Assembly: GCA_017997825.1 (NCBI GenBank)
Contig: JAGOEH010000147.1
Span: 1 to 7,777 of the forward strand
From: Candidatus Delongbacteria bacterium
Lineage (GTDB): Bacteria > JAGOEH01
Direction of reading: 5' to 3'
Length of the DNA: 7,777 bases
Part shown: piece after piece, positions 1 through 6,485 of the stretch
Layout of the letters: every line of letters begins with the position of its first letter
Numbering within the stretch: position 1 is the first letter of the stretch
Translations under genes and position numbers: made by a program
Notes under the pieces: model-generated
Database searches by the model: none
Seen by the model: only the letters and a program-made list of their open reading frames with translations
What the model was told of the DNA's origin: nothing

Positions 1-2079
1 TTCAATGCCCTTGTCAATCTTGAACTGATTGACGTTTCCGACATCCAGGCTCATATAGTCCGTTAGGCGTTGAGTAAAATTGATATCGGCCGCTACCTCG
101 ATCTGATAATTGTCGGCGCCGGTACTGGGCTCCCAGACGGCGATAAAATCGGTACTCCAGATTTCACGCGCTGCTTTGGCCACCGGCGGATCGGGAAGGG
201 TGATGGCATGGAGGATCGCGGAGTATCCGCTGGCTCCACCGTCATTATACGCCCTGATCCTGGAAAAATAGGACGTTCCGGACTGAAGCTGGGTGCCGGT
301 GGTATACTGAGTCGTATTGCCGACATCCTGGTTCTGGTATCCCGGAACATAGTGAGCAAATAGCGAATCGGTTGCGATATCGAGCTGGTATCCGCCGGCA
401 CCGGGAGATGGATTCCAGATCAGAGTAAAGCCGGATGTTTGAATATTCTGAACTGTATCGGCGATCGGCGGATCCGGAATGGTCATCTGATCGATCACAT
501 TGGAATTTCCGCTGAGACCGGTCGAGTTATGAGCCCGAACCCGATAATAATAGCGGATAGCGACCGTCAATCCGGTGATCTGGCAGGTGGTATCCAGGTT
601 GTTGTTTCTGTTGTTGAAACCCGGCACAAAGTTACCGGGACCGAAAGCGGCATCGGTGGATACATCCAGATAATAAGCATCGGCGCCGGTGACGCCGGCC
701 CAGTTGGCGGTAAAGGAGGTACTCAGGACTGAACTGGCCGCCAATGCCAGGGGTGCCACTGTCAGGGTAGTGACTTTGACGGTATCGGAATGGCCGCTGG
801 TGCCGGAGGCATTGACGGACCGAACCCGGTAATAATAGGTTGTTCCGGCCAGGATGCCGGAATCGACCCGGCGGTTAGTAACATGTCCGACATCGCGGTT
901 TTGGTAATCGGTAATATAGTGAGTAAACTCGGAATCGACCGCGATATCCAGGTAATACCCGGCGGCATCGGAAGGAAGAGTCCAGTTGGCAGTAAACGCT
1001 GTTGTGTCAATCTCCGTAGCGGGCAGTGCATCGGGATTAGCCGGCAGAGTCAAGGTATCAATAACATTGGAGTTGGCGCTGATGCCTGAAGCATTATGCG
1101 CCCTGATCCGGTAATAATAGCGAAGATTGGGCGATAAACCGGTCACGATCCGGGAGATAACATTACCGGTATTCAGGTTGCTGTACCCGGATACAAAGTT
1201 ACCGGGACCGAAAGCGGCATCGGTGGATACATCCAGATAATAAGTATCGGCACCGGTAACGCCGGCCCAGTTGGCGGTAATCGAATCCGTTCGCAGAGCC
1301 GTTGCCGGTTGGGCAAGCGGGGCGGCGGTTAGTGTCAAGGTGTCGATGGTATTGGAATGGCCGCTGGTGCCGGAGGCATTGACGGACCGGACCCGGTAAT
1401 AATATCGGGTAGCCGGAGACAACCCGGTGACGCTACGGGTTGTAACATTGCCGACGTTCAGGTTGTTGTAAGCGGACACAAAGCTGCCGGGGCTGAAAGC
1501 GGCATCGGTTGCAATGTCCAGATAATAATGGGTCACCCCGATCACGGCATTCCAGTTGGCCGTCATTCCGGTATCGCTGATCAGTGTGGCTGCCGCCGCC
1601 ACCGGGTCAGCCGGTATCATCAGCAAACTCAGCGTATCGGAAAACCGGCTCACCGCACATAACTCATAGGCCCGGATCCGATAATAATAGGTCACTCCAG
1701 CCGTTAAGCCTGTTACCGAATAGCTCGTCACATTACCGACATCCAGGCTGTCATATCCGGTCATCATCGTCCCGGCTCCGAAATTGGAATCGGTTGCTAC
1801 ATCCAGAAGGTACCCGGCTGCTCCGGATACGGCAGTCCAATTGGCACTGAATGAGGTCTGTTCCAGATTTGTCATAGGGGTAACGGCCGGGATTCCAATC
1901 AAGGGCTGTCCGTTGAATGTTCCCTCTCCGGAAAAACACCCGCTGCGGCTGCCGGCACTGATATCACTGTCTGCACCGATCGTGATCATCGATCCTGATT
2001 CGACATTGATACTGCTCTGCCCATAGATCATCATAACCGAAAACAATAACGGATATAATACTTTAAACAACCTGTTCAT
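1..2079 (-). CDS. Secreted fibronectin type III repeat protein (3' end beyond window)
   Basis: The frame is open without a stop from the ATG at 2079 down to base 1, giving 693 codons; the C-terminus is outside the window. Residues 1-22 form a signal peptide (positively charged start MNRLFK, then a hydrophobic stretch to MMIYGQ). Residues ~23-65 are a cap with the pattern ITIGADSDIS...GEGTFNG. From ~66 on, seven FN3 repeats follow, each with a core Trp (W81, W176, W271, W366, W460, W555, W649), so the period is 94-95 residues. Each repeat has a (L/I)(D/E)(V/I)A/S-D--F strand and most have a VGN(V/T) turn; the first six have a Y(Y/F)(Y/S)R(I/V)R strand. FN3 arrays are typical of surface or secreted adhesins and enzyme scaffolds; no catalytic domain is visible here. 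The missing end could hold a sorting domain. No Shine-Dalgarno sequence is seen before the start, unlike the neighbouring genes. Identification as an FN3 protein is firm, its role is unknown. Confidence 0.9.
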   Translation of the reverse strand, partial: MNRLFKVLYPLLFSVMMIYGQSSINVESGSMITIGADSDISAGSRSGCFSGEGTFNGQPLIGIPAVTPMTNLEQTSFSANWTAVSGAAGYLLDVATDSNFGAGTMMTGYDSLDVGNVTSYSVTGLTAGVTYYYRIRAYELCAVSRFSDTLSLLMIPADPVAAAATLISDTGMTANWNAVIGVTHYYLDIATDAAFSPGSFVSAYNNLNVGNVTTRSVTGLSPATRYYYRVRSVNASGTSGHSNTIDTLTLTAAPLAQPATALRTDSITANWAGVTGADTYYLDVSTDAAFGPGNFVSGYSNLNTGNVISRIVTGLSPNLRYYYRIRAHNASGISANSNVIDTLTLPANPDALPATEIDTTAFTANWTLPSDAAGYYLDIAVDSEFTHYITDYQNRDVGHVTNRRVDSGILAGTTYYYRVRSVNASGTSGHSDTVKVTTLTVAPLALAASSVLSTSFTANWAGVTGADAYYLDVSTDAAFGPGNFVPGFNNRNNNLDTTCQITGLTVAIRYYYRVRAHNSTGLSGNSNVIDQMTIPDPPIADTVQNIQTSGFTLIWNPSPGAGGYQLDIATDSLFAHYVPGYQNQDVGNTTQYTTGTQLQSGTSYFSRIRAYNDGGASGYSAILHAITLPDPPVAKAAREIWSTDFIAVWEPSTGADNYQIEVAADINFTQRLTDYMSLDVGNVNQFKIDKGIE
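626..837. repeat. Copy A of a 567-bp-spaced internal duplication
   Basis: Bases 626-713 match 1193-1280 at 85 of 88 positions by eye, and bases 781-837 match 1348-1404 at 55 of 57. Both blocks have exactly the same offset, 567 bp (189 codons, two FN3 repeats). The linker between them (714-780) has diverged. The conserved blocks encode the AHW-like core strand region of repeat 5 and the YYYRVRSVNASGTSGHS strand of repeat 4. Confidence 0.85.
1193..1404. repeat. Copy B of a 567-bp-spaced internal duplication
   Basis: This is the partner of 626-837 at an offset of 567 bp. It covers the start of FN3 repeat 3 and the end of repeat 2. The high identity in 1193-1280 and 1348-1404, with a diverged linker 1281-1347 between, suggests duplication of a two-repeat unit followed either by gene conversion of the blocks or by faster change in the linker. 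Confidence 0.85.
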
Positions 2080-2148
2080 GATATGATCTTTGGTTTAAAG
2101 AATGATTCATAAAACCATAACCATTGATTCGATTAATTCCTATTATGT

Positions 2149-2176
2149 TTCATATCATTGTCTAATTAGATATCAA
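2149..2176 (-). promoter_or_regulatory. Possible weak promoter of the FN3 gene
   Basis: On the minus strand a TTGATA -35-like hexamer (2176-2171) is followed after 16 bp by a TATGAA -10-like hexamer (2154-2149), about 70 bp before the start codon at 2079. The -35 matches the sigma70 consensus at 5 of 6 positions, the -10 at 4 of 6. In AT-rich DNA such matches occur by chance, and if the host is a Bacteroidetes relative its main promoters may look different. Confidence 0.3.
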
Positions 2177-2385
2177 TCACCATCACACTCATCTGATATT
2201 TCTTTGAATCGATGCTTAACATTACTATCTGCGATTTCTAATTTAATATATTTCAGTAATAAAGCAAGTGTTTTTTGATGTTACACTACCATGATTTATT
2301 AATTATAGATAGGCTCAATCTTTTTTCCATTATTTTTAAGATTTTTAAAAATGGTTTTACAGGGATCAGGGTTTTGAGTTTGGGC

Positions 2386-2414
2386 TTGCTTTTCAGATGG
2401 AAATCCCCTATATT
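2386..2414 (+). promoter_or_regulatory. Likely promoter of the znu operon
   Basis: A TATATT -10 hexamer (2409-2414, 5 of 6 to consensus) sits 17 bp after TTGCTT (2386-2391, which keeps only TTG of the -35). Transcription would begin near 2420, leaving a leader of about 50 bases before the znuA start at 2469. This also argues against the upstream in-frame ATG at 2397, which would lie inside the promoter. Confidence 0.45.
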
Positions 2415-2425
2415 GGTATGATTTC
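2400..2425. promoter_or_regulatory. Candidate operator overlapping the znu -10 box
   Basis: An inverted repeat, GAAATC (2400-2405) and GATTTC (2420-2425), flanks the -10 hexamer symmetrically (centre near 2412.5). This is where a repressor such as Zur or another metal-responsive regulator would block transcription. The arms are only 6 bp and do not match a Zur box that I know, so this is a suggestion only. Confidence 0.25.
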
Positions 2426-2468
2426 AACCCATCCAGGGAGAATCGGAGATATGGTAAGGAGACCAACC

Positions 2469-3389
2469 ATGCGTTCCTTGATTTATTTGGTTTTAGGTTG
2501 TCTGTTTTTTGTGACCGGAGCGGTTTGCCGCTCTTCAAATTCGGATAAAAGCACTCCCCGGCCGGTCATTACGGTCAGCATTCTGCCGCTGAAGTATCTG
2601 ACCCGGCGGATAACCGGCGATCGGTTTGATATCAATGTAATGGTGCCTCCGGGAGATAATGTGGAATCCTATGAACCGGTGGCCTCCCAAATGAAGGATT
2701 TGAGCCGTTCATCTCTTTATCTGATGATCGGGTATCTGCCCTTCGAACTATCTCAGCGGGACCGTTTTCAGGATCTCAATCCGGAGATGAGCATGGTCAA
2801 TCTTTCGGCCGGCGTGGATTTGATTACCGGTTCCCATCACCACTCCCATTCATCCCAGTCTCATTCCGATCATGAAGATGGGGAGGGAACGGTTGGAATC
2901 GATCCTCATATCTGGTTATCCCCGGTTTCGGTTCGTTCGATGATTAAAACCATTCGGGACGCCGTGATTCGATTGGATACGGCTCAGGCTGATTTTTATC
3001 GCCATCGATATGATTCCCTGCAGCAGGATGTCGATCGGGTCGATTCTCTTTTTCAATCGGTTTTTCAGTCAAGCGCCAATCGGTGCTTCATGGTGTTTCA
3101 TCCGGCCTGGTCATATCCGGCACGCGATTATCAATTGGAACAGGTCGCGATGGAGGTGGAGGGAAAGTCTCCCAGCCCGGCGGATATCCGTCGGCTGATC
3201 GATTTGGGACGCCGTCGCCGCATCCGGGTTATCTTTATCCAAAAGCAATTCGATACCGCCGATGCTCATACCATTGCCGATGAAATCGGAGCCGAAATCG
3301 TGGTTCTGGATCCGGTGGCCGAGGATTGGCTGGTCTCGATGGAACAAACCGCCGCCGCCTTGCAGAAAGCCTTGTCGGATCATGAATAA
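2469..3389 (+). CDS. znuA: Zinc/manganese ABC transporter, substrate-binding protein (ZnuA-like)
   Basis: Periplasmic metal-binding component of a cluster A-I (ZnuA/TroA family) uptake system; it passes the captured ion to the ZnuB permease. The 306-residue product has a short export signal ending at C20 (context TGAVC, not a canonical lipobox). The mature part starts with the VITVSILPLKYLTRRI strand-helix typical of the family. Likely metal ligands are H147 in GIDPHIWLSP, H211 in FHPAW, and D281 or E285 in LDPVAEDW. The first ligand site, usually PHTYEP, reads VESYEP, so E66 stands where His is usual. A His-rich loop (six His between 123 and 135) precedes H147, as in zinc-specific members. 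The start at 2469 was chosen because AAGGAGA (2456-2462) lies 7 bases upstream; in-frame ATGs at 2397, 2418 and 2451 are less well placed. The gene overlaps the ATPase gene by 8 bp. Zinc is favoured by the His loop, but manganese cannot be excluded. Confidence 0.92.
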   Translation: MRSLIYLVLGCLFFVTGAVCRSSNSDKSTPRPVITVSILPLKYLTRRITGDRFDINVMVPPGDNVESYEPVASQMKDLSRSSLYLMIGYLPFELSQRDRFQDLNPEMSMVNLSAGVDLITGSHHHSHSSQSHSDHEDGEGTVGIDPHIWLSPVSVRSMIKTIRDAVIRLDTAQADFYRHRYDSLQQDVDRVDSLFQSVFQSSANRCFMVFHPAWSYPARDYQLEQVAMEVEGKSPSPADIRRLIDLGRRRRIRVIFIQKQFDTADAHTIADEIGAEIVVLDPVAEDWLVSMEQTAAALQKALSDHE

Positions 3390-4140
3390 ACTGGTCGAGC
3401 TTCAATCCGTGACTGCCGGCTACGGACACGATATCATTCTGCATGATGTCAATCTGATCATCGATGAGCAGGATTTTTTGGGTCTGATCGGTCCCAATGG
3501 GGGTGGCAAAACAACCCTGCTCAAACTGATTCTGGGATTGATTACCCCTCTGGAGGGCCGGATTACTTTCTATTTTGACCATCGCTTTCCACAGAATTCG
3601 ATCGGCTATCTCCAGCAATTCAAGGCCATCGATGCCGCTTTTCCAATCCGGGTCAGGGATGTGGTGCTCTCCGGGCTGGTCAAACCATTTTCACTTCGCA
3701 CCCGGTTTACCCGGGAGGATTACCGACGAGCCGACCGAATCCTGGATCAGGTGGGCATTCTCCATTTGGCCGGCAATGCCATTGGGGAACTCTCCGGCGG
3801 GCAAATGCAGCGCGTTTTTCTGGGCCGGGCCCTGATCGCTTCCCCTCGGCTGCTGCTGTTGGATGAACCCAATACCTTTGTCGATATCAATTTTGAGCAT
3901 AGCTTTTATGAAATTTTGAAGGAACTCAACCGCAACATGGCTATCGTATTGGTCTCTCACGATCTGGGGCTCATTTCCTCCTATGTCAAGAATATTGCCT
4001 GTGTCAACCGCGGCGTTCACTACCATCCGACCAACATCATCGATCAGCAGGTCATGAACAGCTACAATTGCCCCTTTGATCTGATCACTCACGGCCCGAT
4101 GCCGCATCGGGTTCTGCTTTCTCACCCGGAGAATGAATGA
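3382..4140 (+). CDS. znuC: Zinc/manganese ABC transporter, ATP-binding protein (ZnuC-like)
   Basis: Cytoplasmic ATPase that drives metal import through the ZnuB permease. The 252-residue product has all ABC motifs in order: Walker A GPNGGGKTT (37-45), Q-loop Q78 in YLQQ, signature LSGGQMQRV (137-145), Walker B LLLLDEP (157-163), and switch His H193 in VSHD. After the nucleotide-binding core comes a ~40-residue tail with H213, H215, C230 in NCPFDLITHG, H237 and H242 in PHRVL; similar tails occur in many metal-transport ATPases and may sense or coordinate metal (inference). The start is the ATG at 3382, overlapping the znuA stop by 8 bp. The frame stays open upstream, but that part is antisense-like shadow of znuA. 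No strong Shine-Dalgarno is seen, so translation is probably coupled to znuA. The ATGA overlap with the permease gene supports one transcript. The family is certain, the metal is inferred from znuA. Confidence 0.94.
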   Translation: MNKLVELQSVTAGYGHDIILHDVNLIIDEQDFLGLIGPNGGGKTTLLKLILGLITPLEGRITFYFDHRFPQNSIGYLQQFKAIDAAFPIRVRDVVLSGLVKPFSLRTRFTREDYRRADRILDQVGILHLAGNAIGELSGGQMQRVFLGRALIASPRLLLLDEPNTFVDINFEHSFYEILKELNRNMAIVLVSHDLGLISSYVKNIACVNRGVHYHPTNIIDQQVMNSYNCPFDLITHGPMPHRVLLSHPENE

Positions 4141-4979
4141 TGGAGTTACTGAGTTACCGTTTTTTTGTCTACGCCCTGGGTGCCGCTTTACTGGTCAGTT
4201 TTTCCTGTGCCCTGATCGGCTCCTATATCGTCAGCCGCCGAATGGTGTTTGTCAGCGGCGGTATCACACATGCCTCGTTTGGAGGAATCGGCCTGGGGTA
4301 CTTTCTGGGAATCCCACCCCTGGTCGGAGCTACTTTATTTGCTATCGTCTCAGCGGTCGGATTCGATCTGCTGGCCCGGCGTTCCAAAATCCGCCTGGAT
4401 TCCATGATCGGTATTCTTTGGTCCATGGGAATGGCGATCGGGATCGTTTTAATCTACCTGACGCCCGGGTACGCTCCCAACCTGACCAGTTATCTGTTCG
4501 GCAATATTCTGGCCGTATCTCCCTCTGATCTGATCCTGATGCTGGTATTGGCTGCCTTGAATGGATTGTTCTTTATATTTTTTCATCAAAGTATACTCTA
4601 TTTGGCTTTCGATGAAGAATTTCTTAGAGCCATGAAAATCAGAACCGATTGGCTGAATGCCCTCCTGATGGCCCTGATCGCCCTGACCATCGTCATCACG
4701 ATCCGGATGGTCGGCATTATCCTGGTCATCTCGATGCTGACCATTCCTCAGGCCACAGCGTCTCTGATCATTCACGACTTCAAGGCGATGATCCTCTATT
4801 CCCTGGTATTCGGGATCGCCGCTTCCATCAGCGGTCTCTTCCTCTCCTTCTATCTGAATATCCCCTCCGGAGCGACCATCATTTTCTGTTCCGGCCTGTT
4901 GTTCGGGCTGGTCAAACTCATCCAGTCGATTATAGATCATTATCATACCGTACAAAGACTGTCAGGACGATCCGGATAA
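4137..4979 (+). CDS. znuB: Zinc/manganese ABC transporter, permease (ZnuB-like)
   Basis: Inner-membrane permease of the ABC-3 family; as a dimer it forms the metal path energised by ZnuC. The 280-residue product has a typical length and about eight hydrophobic segments, the first at ~10-32. Family landmarks are visible: GGITHASFGGIGLG (41-54), a TPGYAPNLTSYLFGNIL stretch near 108-124, and the SMLTIPQATA segment near 194-203. It starts with two ATGs (4137 and 4140); GGAG at 4128-4131 is 5 or 8 bases upstream, so either could be used. The ATG at 4137 overlaps the stop of the ATPase gene by 4 bp, the usual sign of translational coupling. The C-terminus is short and hydrophilic. No hairpin with a T-run follows the stop, so the end of the operon is not defined. 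The identification is firm. Confidence 0.94.
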   Translation: MMELLSYRFFVYALGAALLVSFSCALIGSYIVSRRMVFVSGGITHASFGGIGLGYFLGIPPLVGATLFAIVSAVGFDLLARRSKIRLDSMIGILWSMGMAIGIVLIYLTPGYAPNLTSYLFGNILAVSPSDLILMLVLAALNGLFFIFFHQSILYLAFDEEFLRAMKIRTDWLNALLMALIALTIVITIRMVGIILVISMLTIPQATASLIIHDFKAMILYSLVFGIAASISGLFLSFYLNIPSGATIIFCSGLLFGLVKLIQSIIDHYHTVQRLSGRSG

Positions 4980-5022
4980 GGTTTTATCATCGTTCAGCAG
5001 GAGGAATGGGCTTATTTCCAGC

Positions 5023-5051
5023 TTGACAAATCCACGAAAAAATCATATACA
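5023..5051 (+). promoter_or_regulatory. Sigma70-type promoter for the adaptor operon
   Basis: A perfect TTGACA -35 (5023-5028) is followed after 17 bp by TATACA (5046-5051, 4 of 6 to TATAAT). Transcription would start near 5058 and give a leader of about 210 bases before the start codon at 5268. This is the best promoter match seen in the window. Confidence 0.55.
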
Positions 5052-5060
5052 TTATCAATC

Positions 5061-5124
5061 TACGGCTGAATTTCCGTATCAGGGCGGATGTTTAAGGCAA
5101 TATGAGAGTTTTTGGATCCTGATA
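5061..5124 (+). promoter_or_regulatory. Two overlapping inverted repeats in the leader
   Basis: TACGG (5061-5065) pairs with CCGTA (5074-5078) to form a 5-bp stem with an 8-base loop right at the predicted 5' end of the transcript. TATCAGG (5077-5083) pairs with CCTGATA (5118-5124) to form a 7-bp stem with a 34-base loop. They share bases 5077-5078, so they partly compete. Neither is followed by a T-run, so they are not terminators. No known riboswitch class is recognised. Confidence 0.25.
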
Positions 5125-5267
5125 GGGCTATTGATCGGCTGGTTTAGAATGAATTGTAAACGGACGGACTGCAAGACACATCCTCGATGAATGATCGTAA
5201 TCCTTGTTGTGAGTTCAAGGCTTTTTTATTGTTTGGTTATCTCCGGAATGGCGAAAGGACGAAGAAA

Positions 5268-6485
5268 TTGATCCGACGATGGGTAATGATGATCTTGTTG
5301 ATCATGACCATTGGAATCAACCTGGATTGCTCTCAACCTGAAATCCTGACCTGGAAGGTCGTAAAGAAAGATCTCACCCATGGGATTACGGTCGATGGGG
5401 TGATCGAGGCCTGTAATGTGAACAGCCTTAGCTCCTCCCTGGTGGCCTTGGATTGCGCTATTATCCGCCTGGTGCCGGAGGGCAGCCGGGTCAATCCCGG
5501 CGATACCATTTGTGTTTTCGACAATTCCCTGATTATGAAAGATTTAGATAAGGCCCGGCTTATACTGGATAGTTGCCGCCTGGACTATCAAAGCCTGCTG
5601 GATAATCAGAAAATGAAGGAAATGGATCTCCAAAGCAAGATTGAATCGGAGCTGGCTGACCGGCAAAATCTGGCTTTGACTTCACAGATACTGGATATGA
5701 TCTCTCCCTCGCAGGAGAAAAAAGATAAACTGAATCAGCAAAAAAATGATATTCTGTTACAGCGTCTTCAAAACCAACTGGTTAATCTCCGCCAGGTCAA
5801 CCAGGCGGAATTGGGACAGCAAAAAGCCAAAATTGCCAAAGCGGAAAAGTCGATCGAGCGATTGATGCAAAACCTTGACAAGCTTGTATTGATCAGTCCC
5901 GTCAGCGGCTTGATTTTGATTAAAGATAATCCTGTAACGGGTAAGAAATTCAGCCTTGGTGACAGAATCATGTATCCGGGACCTATCATGGAGATTCCTG
6001 ATCTGTCCGATTTCTATGCGGTAGCCCATCTCGATGAATTCCAGATCCGGGAGATCAAGGTCGATCAATCCATTGAGGTAACCTTGCCCGGTTCCCATCT
6101 TAATCCGATTCCGGGGCGGGTCATATCGGTCGCCACGGTGGGAGAACCGATACGGGAGGGTTCTACCGTCAAGCGATTCACGGTCAAAGGATTGCTGACC
6201 CGGAACGATTCCAGCCTACAGGTCGGCATTACGGCTCAGATTCGATTCCGGATCGACTCTCTGTCCGATACGCTGTTTATCCCTCAGGAGTGTGTTTTTG
6301 AGATGGCGGACAAAAAAATCGTTTATCTGCAGCAAGGGAAAAAATATTGCCCCCAGCCGGTTTCTTTGGGCCGACAGAGCCGGGATTGGGTGATTGTCGC
6401 CGACGGAATCGCCGCCGGTGATGTGATTGCATTGAATAAACCGCCGGATCGGCTCATAATCCGGCCAACCGAGGATTCATTATGA
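5268..6485 (+). CDS. Periplasmic adaptor (HlyD/MacA-like membrane fusion protein), first copy
   Basis: Adaptor protein of a tripartite efflux or type I-like system, expected to link an inner-membrane transporter to an outer-membrane channel. With the TTG start at 5268 the product has 405 residues. Residues 1-20 form an export signal (IRR then hydrophobic) ending at C21 in NLDC, a poor lipobox. The first lipoyl half lies near 55-85 (EGSRVNPGDTICVFD), two coiled-coil helices near 88-145 and 150-205 are broken at SPSQ, and the second lipoyl half begins near 206 (LISPVSGLILI). A beta-barrel spans ~245-330 and the C-terminal domain begins at DTLFIPQECVF. TTG 5268 was chosen because AAGGA (5255-5259) lies 8 bases upstream and the length then matches the next gene (407). 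ATG 5286 and ATG 5187 (432 residues, no ribosome site) are alternatives. It overlaps the next adaptor gene by 4 bp. The family is clear, the substrate unknown. Confidence 0.85.
   Translation: MIRRWVMMILLIMTIGINLDCSQPEILTWKVVKKDLTHGITVDGVIEACNVNSLSSSLVALDCAIIRLVPEGSRVNPGDTICVFDNSLIMKDLDKARLILDSCRLDYQSLLDNQKMKEMDLQSKIESELADRQNLALTSQILDMISPSQEKKDKLNQQKNDILLQRLQNQLVNLRQVNQAELGQQKAKIAKAEKSIERLMQNLDKLVLISPVSGLILIKDNPVTGKKFSLGDRIMYPGPIMEIPDLSDFYAVAHLDEFQIREIKVDQSIEVTLPGSHLNPIPGRVISVATVGEPIREGSTVKRFTVKGLLTRNDSSLQVGITAQIRFRIDSLSDTLFIPQECVFEMADKKIVYLQQGKKYCPQPVSLGRQSRDWVIVADGIAAGDVIALNKPPDRLIIRPTEDSL

Larger units (their letters stand above)
1..1884 (-). repeat. Tandem array of seven FN3-coding repeats (~285 bp period)
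   Basis: Approximate repeat limits on the minus strand are 1884-1600, 1599-1315, 1314-1030, 1029-748, 747-463, 462-181 and 180-1 (cut by the window edge). The limits were set 15 residues before the core Trp of each repeat; the Trp codons lie at 1839-1837, 1554-1552, 1269-1267, 984-982, 702-700, 417-415 and 135-133. Spacing is 282 or 285 bp, so the reading frame is always kept. Repeats 2 and 4, and repeats 3 and 5, resemble each other much more than their direct neighbours, which points to amplification of a two-repeat unit. Confidence 0.85.
2080..2468. other. Divergent AT-rich control region between the FN3 gene and znuA
   Basis: About 390 bp with no credible gene, clearly richer in A and T than the coding DNA on both sides. 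It must hold the promoters of the two divergent units. A perfect 10-bp palindrome, TCTAATTAGA, lies at 2161-2170. The nonamer ATGATATGA (2078-2086) recurs in inverted form at 2150-2158. Both could be chance in AT-rich DNA. No tRNA, small-RNA gene or rho-independent terminator is evident. Confidence 0.6.
4980..5267 (+). other. Intergenic leader between znuB and the adaptor operon
   Basis: About 290 bp with no convincing gene. It holds a promoter (5023-5051) and two inverted repeats (5061-5078 and 5077-5124). No rho-independent terminator for the znu operon is seen; the short GATAA/TTATC pair around the znuB stop (4975-4988) has no T-run. The last 81 bases (5187-5267) are in frame with the downstream gene and begin with an ATG, but they encode a hydrophilic and Cys-containing stretch that does not resemble an export signal and has no ribosome binding site before it. 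Confidence 0.5.

Noticed and set aside
70-1850. Plus-strand open frames at 70-363, 439-732, 790-1089, 1357-1662 and 1584-1850
   Set aside because: They are antisense to the continuous FN3 frame, and their similarity to one another only mirrors the repeats of that gene.
1-1884. Regular repeats taken as a possible CRISPR array or satellite
   Set aside because: The period is 282-285 bp, always in frame, and encodes FN3 strands; there are no short identical repeats with unique spacers.
2299-2538. Minus-strand frame of 79 codons across the znuA promoter and signal peptide
   Set aside because: It overlaps the znuA start, lies partly in AT-rich non-coding DNA, has no recognisable domain and no ribosome site was noted.
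3111-4125. Minus-strand frames at 3111-3383, 3235-3618 and 3691-4125, and plus frame 3575-3835
   Set aside because: All are shadows of znuA and znuC, which carry complete family motifs in their own frames.
4975-4988. GATAA/TTATC pair after znuB as a terminator
   Set aside because: The stem is only 5 A/T-rich base pairs and there is no T-run after it.
4133-5026. Frames at 4133-4528 (+), 4649-5026 (+) and 4449-4955 (-)
   Set aside because: They lie within znuB, which has clear membrane segments and family landmarks; the alternatives are rich in Arg, Pro, Asp or Gln and resemble no protein.
4999-5026. Strong AGGAGG followed by a 6-codon frame (ATG at 5006)
   Set aside because: The ribosome site is too close to the ATG, and the frame ends within the -35 hexamer of the promoter at 5023.
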